Shown here in pieces: positions 1 to 6,194 of a stretch of 11,731 bases of DNA. The translations under genes were made by a program, and so were the position numbers. Source of the stretch: Solirubrobacteraceae bacterium (GTDB lineage: Bacteria; Actinomycetota; Thermoleophilia; Solirubrobacterales; Solirubrobacteraceae); the NCBI GenBank assembly GCA_025935735.1, contig JAICUS010000137.1, forward strand, positions 1 through 11,731, written 5' to 3'. The notes beneath the pieces were generated by a model. That model was not told the DNA's origin. It made no database searches and saw only the letters and a list, made by a program, of their open reading frames with translations. Each line of letters begins with the position of its first letter. Within the stretch, counting starts at the first letter, position 1.

Positions 1-513
1 ATCCTCGCCTCCAACACCTCCGGGCTCTCGATCACCGAGATCGGCGAGATCACCTCGCGGCCGCACCTCGTCGTCGGCTTCCACTTCTTCTGGCCGGCGT
101 CCTACATGCGGCTGATCGAGATCGTCGAGGGCGACGACACGCTGCCCGAGACGGCGCAGGCGGCGGCGAACTTCGCCCAGCAGATCCGCAAGGTGCCGGT
201 GCGCTGCGCCGAGTGCCCGGGGTTCGTGGTCAACCGCATCCTGGTGTCGACGGCGTCCGAGGTCTGGCGCTACCAGGACGAGTCGGGCGTGCCGGTCGAG
301 GAGCTCGACGAGCTCGTGCGCGAGCGCGCGCAGATGCCGATGGGCCCGTTCCGCGTGGCCGACATGAGCGGCCTGGACACCACGGTCAAGGTGGCGCACG
401 ACCTGCGCGACGCCTACGGCGACCGCTTCTACGTCCATCGCGGGATGGAGGAGCTGGTCGAGCAGGGCGCGCTCGGCGCCAAGAGCGGGAAGGGCTTCTA
501 TGAGCACTCCTGA
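1..513 (+). CDS. 3-hydroxyacyl-CoA dehydrogenase, 5'-truncated by window edge
   Basis: This enzyme oxidises (S)-3-hydroxyacyl-CoA to 3-ketoacyl-CoA with NAD+ in beta-oxidation or short-chain hydroxybutyryl-CoA metabolism. The visible 170 residues, read in frame from base 1, begin inside the Rossmann NAD domain at SNTSG. They run through the linker and first C-terminal domain to the usual family ending GAKSGKGFY. Against the human HADH catalytic set (Ser137, His158, Glu170, Asn208), the spacing matches at Ser7, His28 (GFHFFWP), Glu40 (LIEIVEG) and Asn78 (FVVNRI), so the site is intact. The usual HFFNP motif reads HFFWP here. The dinucleotide-binding N-terminus lies off the window. The stop is inside the next gene, a 14-base overlap, so the two are translationally coupled. 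The next gene starts with another dehydrogenase C-terminal domain, so the pair together looks like a split multifunctional protein. Family identity is sure; chain-length preference cannot be read. Confidence 0.92.
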   Translation: MLASNTSGLSITEIGEITSRPHLVVGFHFFWPASYMRLIEIVEGDDTLPETAQAAANFAQQIRKVPVRCAECPGFVVNRILVSTASEVWRYQDESGVPVEELDELVRERAQMPMGPFRVADMSGLDTTVKVAHDLRDAYGDRFYVHRGMEELVEQGALGAKSGKGFYEHS

Positions 514-1600
514 GCGGACCGCCGTCGACGAGCGGATCGTCGAGCGCTTCCAGCTGAAGGCCTTCGTCGAGGCGTGCCTCGTGCTGGAGGAGGGCGTCGC
601 CGGCGTGCGCGACATCGACATGGGCCTGATGCTCGGCGCGGGCATGGTCCCGGGTCCGTTCGCCCGGGCCGACCTGCGCGGGCTGGACGAGGTTCTGGCC
701 GCGCTGGAGCGCGCCGAGGAGGAGTGGGGCGAGCACTTCGAGCCGCCGGTCATCCTGCGCCGGCTCGTCGCCCAGGGCCGCCTGGGCGCCAAGAGCGGCC
801 AGGGCTTCTACCCCTACCCGCAGCCCGAGCCGGGCTACGAGACCGCGCCGGTCAAGCTCGACTTCCGCGGTGACACCGCGGTGGCCTGGCTGGACAACCC
901 GCCGGCGAACTCGCTCGCGCCGCACGTGATCGAGGGGCTGCGCAAGGTCTGGGACGAGATCCAGGACCGCGCCCGGGCGCTGGTCATCGCCTCGCCGAAC
1001 CCGGCGCTGTTCTGCGCGGGCGCGGACATCAAGGCGTTCACGCAGTGGGACGCGTCGTCGGGGCGCGAGCACCTCGAGCGCATCCACGCGCTGGGCCGCG
1101 ACATGGAGCGCTCGCGGATCGTCACCATCGCCGCGGTCAACGGCGCGGCGCTGGGCGGCGGCTGCGAGCTCGCGATGGCCTGCGACGTCCGCCTGGCCGG
1201 CGGCTCAGCCTCGTTCGGCCAGCCGGAGATCAACCTCGGGATCATCCCCGGCTTCGGCGGCACGCAGCGGCTCGCCCGGCTGGTCGGCCCGGCCAAGGCG
1301 CTGGAGATGAACACCACCGGCGTGGCGATCTCGGCCGACGACGCCTACGAGCACGGGCTGGTGAACCGCGTGGTGGCCGACCACGAGCTGTTCGACACGG
1401 CGCTGCAGTGGGCGCGCAAACTCGCCCAGCAGGCGCCGGTGGCGCTCGAGCAGATCAAGCGCGTCTCGCACGCCGCCGACCTCGACGAGGGCCTGGCGGC
1501 CGAGCGCGACGGGTTCATCGAGGCGTTCTCCTCCGAGGACGCGCGCGAGGGCATCTCCGCGTTCATCCAGAAGCGGAGCCCGAAGTTCACCGGGAGATGA
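500..1600 (+). CDS. Bifunctional-type protein: second 3-hydroxyacyl-CoA dehydrogenase C-terminal domain fused to enoyl-CoA hydratase
   Basis: The 366-residue protein has two parts. Residues about 10-108 are a 3HCDH_C domain ending GAKSGQGFY. Residues about 117-366 are a crotonase-fold enoyl-CoA hydratase. The hydratase has the oxyanion-hole segment FCAGADIKAF (171-180) and both acid/base glutamates, Glu223 in GGGCE and Glu243 in FGQPEINLG. These are 20 residues apart, as are Glu144 and Glu164 of rat crotonase, so it should hydrate 2-enoyl-CoA. No NAD-binding Rossmann domain is present, so the dehydrogenase part is presumably a helical partner for the upstream protein. In FadB/FadJ the hydratase is N-terminal; here it is C-terminal, as in some archaeal crotonyl-CoA hydratase/hydroxybutyryl-CoA dehydrogenase fusions. 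The ATG at 500 is supported by a purine-rich GGGAAGGG at 487-494, five bases upstream. It overlaps the previous gene by 14 bases, and its stop overlaps the sirtuin start as ATGA. Hydratase function is well supported; the exact acyl chain is unknown. Confidence 0.9.
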   Translation: MSTPERTAVDERIVERFQLKAFVEACLVLEEGVAGVRDIDMGLMLGAGMVPGPFARADLRGLDEVLAALERAEEEWGEHFEPPVILRRLVAQGRLGAKSGQGFYPYPQPEPGYETAPVKLDFRGDTAVAWLDNPPANSLAPHVIEGLRKVWDEIQDRARALVIASPNPALFCAGADIKAFTQWDASSGREHLERIHALGRDMERSRIVTIAAVNGAALGGGCELAMACDVRLAGGSASFGQPEINLGIIPGFGGTQRLARLVGPAKALEMNTTGVAISADDAYEHGLVNRVVADHELFDTALQWARKLAQQAPVALEQIKRVSHAADLDEGLAAERDGFIEAFSSEDAREGISAFIQKRSPKFTGR

Positions 1601-2343
1601 GCGACGCGGTGCGGCTGGCGGAGCTCATCCGCTCCGCCGGCCCCGTCGTGGCGCTCACCGGCGCGGGGATCTCCGTGCCGTCCGGCATCCCGGACTTCCG
1701 CTCGCCGGGCACCGGGCTGTGGGCGAACGTCGACCCGATGGAGGTGGCGCACATCTCCGTCTGGCGCCGCGACCCCGCGCGGTTCTGGGCCTTCTACGGG
1801 CAGCGGTTCGCGCTGCTCGACGGCAAGCGCCCGAATGGCGCCCACGCGGCGCTGGTCGAGCTCGAGCGGCGCGGGCTGCTGGCCGGCGTGATCACCCAGA
1901 ACATCGACGGCCTCCACGCGGCGGCCGGGACCGCCGACCCGATCGAGGTCCACGGCTCCGTCCGCACTGCCTCCTGTCTGTACTGCGGAGCGCGCGTCCC
2001 GCTGGCCGAGACCCGCGAGCGGCTCGCCGCCGACCCCGAGGGCGTCCCGCGCTGCTCGGACTGCGGAGCGCCGCTGAAGCCGGACGTCGTCCTGTTCGGC
2101 GAGTTCCTGCCCGAGGCGGCCATGGAGCGTGCCCAGCGGCTGGCCGAGACGGCCGGCCTGATGCTGGCGGTGGGCAGCTCTCTGGAGGTCCACCCCGTCG
2201 CCGGCCTCCCCGCGCAGACCCTCTCGCGCGGCGGCCGGCTGGCCATCGTGACCATGGGGGAGACGCCCTACGACGACGTCGCGGACGTGAAGTTGAGCGG
2301 CGACGTCGTGGCCGAGTTGGAGGCTGTGGTCGACGCGCTCTGA
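1597..2343 (+). CDS. Sir2-family NAD-dependent protein deacylase (sirtuin)
   Basis: This 248-residue cytosolic sirtuin removes acyl groups from protein lysines, consuming NAD+ and releasing nicotinamide and O-acyl-ADP-ribose. It is a minimal catalytic core of typical bacterial length. Visible motifs in order are the NAD loop TGAGISVPSGIPDFR (21-35), TQNIDGLH (100-107) and catalytic His119 in EVHGS. A four-cysteine zinc site follows (Cys127, Cys130, Cys153, Cys156), then GSSLEVHP (193-200). Residues 64-70 read WAFYGQR; Tyr67 and Arg70 sit where SIRT5 and CobB carry the YxxR pair that binds succinyl or malonyl groups, so a broader deacylase range is possible (inference). The ATGA overlap with the hydratase gene indicates translational coupling to acyl-CoA catabolism. 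It is the last gene of its operon and is followed by a palindromic element. Gene symbols such as cobB or npdA are used loosely for such proteins, so I leave the symbol blank. Confidence 0.95.
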   Translation: MSDAVRLAELIRSAGPVVALTGAGISVPSGIPDFRSPGTGLWANVDPMEVAHISVWRRDPARFWAFYGQRFALLDGKRPNGAHAALVELERRGLLAGVITQNIDGLHAAAGTADPIEVHGSVRTASCLYCGARVPLAETRERLAADPEGVPRCSDCGAPLKPDVVLFGEFLPEAAMERAQRLAETAGLMLAVGSSLEVHPVAGLPAQTLSRGGRLAIVTMGETPYDDVADVKLSGDVVAELEAVVDAL

Positions 2344-2346
2344 TGG

Positions 2347-2625
2347 GGCGCCGTGCCGGGGCCGGCGAACGGCTGCTGGGTAGGGAAGCGGTCCCTCCGG
2401 GGCGCCGCGAAGAGCGCGAACGCGCCCGTCCGGCCCCGCGTGTCGCCTTTGTCGGCGCGAGGCCGACAAACCCACCACGCGCGTGCGGACGCTCGATCGC
2501 TCGCTCGGCCCGTGTCACCTTCCTCTGGCTGGGGCCGACGAACGCGACACGCGCCGCCTGGACCCGCCCGGCCGCGCCGAGTTGGCCATCCCCCTACCAG
2601 CAGGCAGTTCGCCGGGCCCGGCGCC
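2347..2625. repeat. Nested imperfect inverted-repeat element (MITE- or REP-like) filling the convergent intergenic region
   Basis: The 294 bases between the convergent stops at 2343 and 2638 hold no gene I can support. They are largely one imperfect palindrome. The left end (2347-2385) and the reverse complement of the right end (2592-2625) share, in the same order, GGCGCC, a GGCGAAC block, TGCTGG and TAGGG. Further in, GTGTCGC-C-TT-T-GTCGGC at 2440-2456 matches the reverse complement of 2534-2550 at 15 of 17 positions. A partial direct copy of the inner unit begins at 2512 (GTGTCACCTT). The layout suggests two inverted copies of a unit of roughly 100 bases, or a small element with terminal inverted repeats. 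I saw no clear target-site duplication and no transposase. Its position between converging genes also allows a bidirectional terminator role. Confidence 0.6.
2448..2470. terminator. Perfect 9-bp hairpin between convergent genes
   Basis: TTTGTCGGC, a five-base loop GCGAG, then GCCGACAAA form a perfect 9-bp stem. The A/T run at its base is TTT on the left and AAA on the right. It lies between a plus-strand gene ending at 2343 and a minus-strand gene ending at 2638, so it could end transcription from both sides. There is no long U-tract, so a purely intrinsic terminator is not certain. It is also the core of the larger inverted-repeat element, and its primary role may be as part of a repeat family. 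Confidence 0.45.
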
Positions 2626-2637
2626 ACGACCACGAAC

Positions 2638-3474
2638 TCAACCCGAGTGCACCGCGCGAGCCCGCAATGCGGCCTCCAACCGCGCCAAAGCGACACCGAC
2701 CGTCTCCACCCCCGCCGGTTCCAGCCGCCCCTCGCGGGCGGCCGCGGCCGCCGCGGCCACGGGCTCCACGTATCCGGCCAGCTCGTCCAGCCGGCGCGCC
2801 ATGTCGCCCTGCTCGCGCCAGCCCGACAGCTCGGCCAGCGCGGCCGCCAGCGAAGCCTCGAGCTGAAGTGCAGCTTCACGGGGGCGGTGGTGGTCGAGAT
2901 CCGCGCGGGCTCGGAGCGTCAGCTCCTCGCACGCCAGCGGCGCGTCGCGGCCCGCGAGCAGCGCCGACAGCCGCTCGCTCTCCGGCGGCGCCGTGCGGCG
3001 CCGTGCGGCGCGGACCGCGAGCGGCGGGATCTCGCGGGCGGACTCCCACTCGCCGTCGGCGGCCTGCGCGCCGGTGCCGTAGCCGACCCGGGTGGCCAGC
3101 GCGCGCGATGGATCGGGGTCCGGCAGCGGGACCGCGGAGGCGACCCGGTGGGCGGCCACGAGCCGCACCAGCGCCTCTGCGGCGTCGGCGACGACGGCCG
3201 GGTCGCCGGCCGCGCGGGCCAGCCAGGCGGCGCCGTCGCTCACCGGCCGGGCGTCGACGACCGTCACCCGCGTCACCGGCACGGCGTCCGGAGCCGCCGG
3301 GAGCGCGCCCACCCGGCGCGGCCGCCGGCGGGAGAGCCGGCCCGGCGGAGCGGCCGGGGCGGGCGGGCCTGTTTCAGTGACCACGATCACCTCGCGGGCC
3401 TCGTCGCCCGCGAACCGGCGCACGACGTAGCGGCCCGGCGGCGGGCCGAGCCGGCCCGCGAAGTCCCACTGCAC
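2638..3474 (-). CDS. Uncharacterised protein, Ala/Arg-rich, downstream of the cell-wall enzyme gene
   Basis: I do not recognise this 278-residue product. The first 35 residues look like beta-strands (GRYVVRR, then EVIVVTETG). A Pro/Arg-rich stretch (36-60) follows, then a probably mixed domain to about residue 150. From about 165 to the end it is strongly helical and rich in Ala, Leu, Glu and Arg. There is no signal peptide or membrane segment, so it is probably cytosolic. The GTG at 3474 is the first standard start in this frame, 25 bases after the stop of the upstream minus-strand gene, so the two probably share a transcript. No good ribosome-binding site precedes it. The frame stays open upstream, and a rare ATT at 3504 that overlaps the upstream TAG by one base would add ten residues. 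A 10-base tandem repeat (CCGTGCGGCG, 2991-3010) lies within it. Codon usage resembles its neighbours, which supports a real gene. Confidence 0.65.
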   Translation of the reverse strand: MQWDFAGRLGPPPGRYVVRRFAGDEAREVIVVTETGPPAPAAPPGRLSRRRPRRVGALPAAPDAVPVTRVTVVDARPVSDGAAWLARAAGDPAVVADAAEALVRLVAAHRVASAVPLPDPDPSRALATRVGYGTGAQAADGEWESAREIPPLAVRAARRRTAPPESERLSALLAGRDAPLACEELTLRARADLDHHRPREAALQLEASLAAALAELSGWREQGDMARRLDELAGYVEPVAAAAAAAREGRLEPAGVETVGVALARLEAALRARAVHSG

Positions 3475-3499
3475 GAAGCCGAAGCGCTGCTCGAGCGCG

Positions 3500-5974
3500 C
3501 TAATCGCCCCGGCGCGCCGTGGGGTCGACCCGCGTCGCGAGCTTCGACGGCAGCGGCTTGACCTGCGGGTTGGCGATCTGCCCCAGCCGCGTGATCAGCC
3601 GCGACCACTGGCTCGGCTTGAGGATCGCGCTCAGCTGCTTGGCCAGCGTCGAGTTGGAGCCGTAGAGCGGGTGGAAGCCGACGTGGATGTGGTTGTAGTG
3701 GTCGGCCATCGCCAGCGTGTTGTCCGCGTTCTTGAAGGTCATCAGCGAGATGATCTGGTGCGGCTTCATCACGCCCTGCAGCGTGAGCAGGCGCTGGATC
3801 ACCAGGTCGGTGATCGATCCCGGGCCCTGGTGGCCGAGGATCGGGATGCCGTTGACCGCGGCGATGTCGACCGCATCGCCGCTGCTGTGCTCGGACACGT
3901 TGCCCGACGTGGTCAGGTAGGAGTGCCCGCACTCCAGCGCCGACACCGTCGGGTTGAACCCGGAGGCGACCAGGAACTCCAGCGTGGCCAGCACGCGGCG
4001 GTCGATCGCGCCGGCCTGGATGTCGCGGCGCCCGCAGGCGTAGATCTGGATCCGCGGGTCGGCCAGCACGCGGGACGCCAGCGTGTCCTTGCTCATCAGC
4101 AGGATCTGGCCGATCGACGGCGTCGCCGCGTCCGGCCCGACGAACGGGTTCTTGCCCTGCGCGCGGTAGATCGCGGTCGACTCGAGCAGCTTCCAGCCGT
4201 CGAGGATCGGCTTCGGGTCCACCCGCGGGGCGCCGCGGCCCGCCGGCCGGATCTCGAAGCGCAGGTACGGGTGCTTCGGGTCCGACGCGCGGCCGATGCG
4301 GCCGAGCATCGTCCCCATCGGCACCTGCGAGCCGACCCGCAACCGCTTGACCACGATCTGGTCGCGGGCCAGGCCGAGCGCGCGGGCCGGGGTCAGCGCG
4401 CCCTCGATGCGGCCGGTGCGCAGGAACTCCTGCTGGGCGCCGCCCGCGGCGGCCGAGTTCGCCCGGCTCGGGTGCGCGAACAGGCGCTGCTTGGTCTGCA
4501 CGGCCGGCGCCGCCGCCGAAGGTGCGGCCGTCTTACGCACGCGCTTGGTCGCCCGGCGGGCGGTCTGTTTGCTCGGCGCGTGGCCGGCCGGGCGCCTGGT
4601 GTCCGACGCCGGCTCGGTCGGCGGCGCGTCGGGCGCCGGCAGCTTGAGCTGGTTGCGGATCTGCGCCGGGCTCAGCTTCACCGGCTTGGGCGCCGCGTAC
4701 AGCCGCGACACCTTCGCGAGCCTGCCGTACGTGTACGTGTTCCCGTACGCGTCCTGGATCTCGATGAAGCGCCCGAGCCGCGGCGAGGTGCCGATCTTCA
4801 CGACCCGCGCATCGTTGACCGCCACCACCGGCGCGCCCGCGCGGGCGAAGATCGGCAGCCCGCGGCGGCCGACCCGGCTCTCGATGGCGATCGCGGGGTT
4901 GCCCTTCTTGAAGCGCCGCTTGCGCGAGATCGCGTCCGCGTAAGTGGCCTTGGCGGCGACCGGGAAGCGGCCCTCGGTCAGCCCCGTGAGCGAGCCGACG
5001 AGGTTGGCGGGCAGGCCGGCGATGACCTGCGCGCGCAGCAGCACCGAGTCCACGTACCAGTTCGCGTGGTTGTAGGCGAAGATCGCGCCGCGCAGGTCGG
5101 TGTCCGCGCCGGCCGCCTTCAGGTAGCGGGCGGCGGTGAAGATCGCGTCCGCCGGGTTGTCCGGGTCCTTGAAGCCGTCGTGGTTGGCGTCCACGCCGTA
5201 CTTGGCCCACGAGCTCGGCAGGAACTGCATCCAGCCCTCGGCCCCGGCGGAGGAGACGTTGAGGTTGCGGCCGTAGTCGGTCTCGATCTCGTTGATCGCC
5301 GCCAGGACCTCCCAGCGCACGCCGTACTCGGTGCCCGCGGCCTGGTAGATCGGCAGCAGGAACGGCGGGATCCGGAACTTGTCGATGAAGAAGTTCGGCA
5401 CGCCGACCTTCGCCGCGCCCGCGGGCGCGAGCGTGTAGGTCGGGTTCGCCGGCGTCGGCGGCTGCTCCGGGGCGGCGGCGGTGGCCGGCGCCGTCGGCGT
5501 CGCGGTGGGCACCGAGCCCGTCAGCGACTCGACGTTGCCCTTGGCCTTCTTCACGGCGTCGGTGACCGGCGAGCCGCTCCCGCCGCCGCTGTGCTTGTTC
5601 GCGCCGCCGCTGTGGCCGTTGCCCGTCGCGCCCTGGCCGCCCGGCGTGCTGGTCGACGTCGGCGCCGGGGTCCCGGTCGACGTCGGCGTCGGCGTGGCCG
5701 TGAGCTGGACCGCCACCGTCGGCGCCGGGGTGGCCGTCGGCGTCCCCTCGGCCGAGCCGAGGTCGACGATCGAGGCGACCGGCGCCGGCAGGCCGGGGAT
5801 CTGCACCTGGGACACCGGCGTCCCCGGCGGGACGTCCACGGTGACCGTCAGCTGCTGGCCCGTGACGAGCGTGACCCGCACGTAGTGCATCTCCGCGTGC
5901 GCGGTCGCGACCAGGACGCCCGAGTACAGGGCGGAGGCGGCGAGGGCGATGGCGACGGGGCGGCGCGGGGTCAT
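3500..5974 (-). CDS. Exported multi-domain peptidoglycan hydrolase: MltB-type lytic transglycosylase, degenerate LytM/M23, M15-type peptidase
   Basis: The 824-residue protein begins with an Arg-led hydrophobic signal peptide, with likely cleavage after AHA (25-27). A short beta-rich segment follows, then a Thr/Pro/Ser and Gly-rich linker (about 78-180). Residues about 195-320 are an MltB/SLT_2-type lytic transglycosylase. It shows the INEIETDYG motif (likely catalytic Glu229 or Glu231), AEGWMQFLPSSW and a calcium-loop-like DANHDGFKDP; such enzymes cleave glycan strands. Residues about 368-425 and 540-592 look like two halves of a LytM/M23 domain split by a basic, Pro-rich insert. The expected His metal ligands are replaced (YTYGRL for YxHL, YLRFE for HLHFE), so this domain is probably inactive. 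Residues about 640-770 carry SEHSSGDAVD (His696, Asp703) and NHIHVGF (His762/His764), the zinc pattern of M15 DD-/LD-peptidases. It probably acts outside the membrane in cell-wall remodelling. It faces a divergent regulatory region and shows no clear ribosome-binding site. Confidence 0.88.
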   Translation of the reverse strand: MTPRRPVAIALAASALYSGVLVATAHAEMHYVRVTLVTGQQLTVTVDVPPGTPVSQVQIPGLPAPVASIVDLGSAEGTPTATPAPTVAVQLTATPTPTSTGTPAPTSTSTPGGQGATGNGHSGGANKHSGGGSGSPVTDAVKKAKGNVESLTGSVPTATPTAPATAAAPEQPPTPANPTYTLAPAGAAKVGVPNFFIDKFRIPPFLLPIYQAAGTEYGVRWEVLAAINEIETDYGRNLNVSSAGAEGWMQFLPSSWAKYGVDANHDGFKDPDNPADAIFTAARYLKAAGADTDLRGAIFAYNHANWYVDSVLLRAQVIAGLPANLVGSLTGLTEGRFPVAAKATYADAISRKRRFKKGNPAIAIESRVGRRGLPIFARAGAPVVAVNDARVVKIGTSPRLGRFIEIQDAYGNTYTYGRLAKVSRLYAAPKPVKLSPAQIRNQLKLPAPDAPPTEPASDTRRPAGHAPSKQTARRATKRVRKTAAPSAAAPAVQTKQRLFAHPSRANSAAAGGAQQEFLRTGRIEGALTPARALGLARDQIVVKRLRVGSQVPMGTMLGRIGRASDPKHPYLRFEIRPAGRGAPRVDPKPILDGWKLLESTAIYRAQGKNPFVGPDAATPSIGQILLMSKDTLASRVLADPRIQIYACGRRDIQAGAIDRRVLATLEFLVASGFNPTVSALECGHSYLTTSGNVSEHSSGDAVDIAAVNGIPILGHQGPGSITDLVIQRLLTLQGVMKPHQIISLMTFKNADNTLAMADHYNHIHVGFHPLYGSNSTLAKQLSAILKPSQWSRLITRLGQIANPQVKPLPSKLATRVDPTARRGD

Positions 5975-6022
5975 GGGGCGCAGGCAGGCGCTACCGCTGC
6001 GGCAAGGGACCGGGTATGGGGC

Positions 6023-6051
6023 AAGCTAGCGGCGACATGCGTCGGCATCAA
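6023..6051 (-). promoter_or_regulatory. Candidate sigma-70-type promoter for the cell-wall hydrolase gene
   Basis: Reading the minus strand, TTGATG (6051-6046) and TAGCTT (6028-6023) are separated by exactly 17 bases. They match the -35 consensus at 4 of 6 positions and the -10 consensus at 3 of 6. The -10 lies about 48 bases before the ATG at 5974. The match is moderate and is only a position-based guess. Confidence 0.3.
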
Positions 6052-6083
6052 TCTGCAACGGAGAATCGTGACGGGTCTTGCGC

Positions 6084-6124
6084 CAATTCGACGCAATTCG
6101 CCGTCCCTCAACCTCGAGTCGAGG
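6084..6124. promoter_or_regulatory. Operator-like direct repeat and palindrome in the divergent region
   Basis: The 220-base divergent region (5975-6194) contains a patch that is AT-richer than its surroundings. Two copies of CAATTCG (6084-6090 and 6094-6100) start exactly 10 bases, one helical turn, apart. A 13-base palindrome, CCTCGA-G-TCGAGG, follows at 6112-6124. Both lie between the two divergent transcription units, where a regulator could control either or both. No cognate regulator is encoded in the window. No convincing plus-strand promoter could be read here. Confidence 0.35.
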
Positions 6125-6181
6125 CTGAACCATGACCCACGACACTCCCTACGGTACCGTCCGCGGACCGATTCGCGACTC

Positions 6182-6187
6182 AGGAGG
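6182..6187 (+). promoter_or_regulatory. Strong Shine-Dalgarno site that fixes the start of the first phasin-like gene
   Basis: AGGAGG at 6182-6187 is the best ribosome-binding site in the window. It sits 7 bases before ATG 6195 and 4 bases before ATG 6192. It argues against the in-frame ATG at 6132, which has no such site and would place AGGAGG inside the gene. Confidence 0.75.
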
Positions 6188-6194
6188 CCTGATG

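Noticed and set aside
500..513. Frameshift that breaks a single dehydrogenase-hydratase gene
   Set aside because: Both proteins end or begin at natural domain borders and the second start has a ribosome-binding site, so a true gene overlap is the simpler reading; it remains listed as something to verify.
1345..2478. Long minus-strand reading frame opposite the hydratase and sirtuin genes
   Set aside because: It is a high-GC shadow: low-complexity Arg/Gly/Ala translation with no motif, opposite two well-supported genes.
2991..3010. Tandem repeat of CCGTGCGGCG inside the uncharacterised gene
   Set aside because: Two copies only, in frame-neutral GC-rich coding sequence for an Arg/Ala/Pro stretch; no sign of a functional repeat.
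6132..6191. Upstream in-frame ATG for the first phasin-like gene
   Set aside because: AGGAGG at 6182-6187 is ideally placed for ATG 6195 (or 6192), and the 20 extra residues look unlike the rest of the protein.
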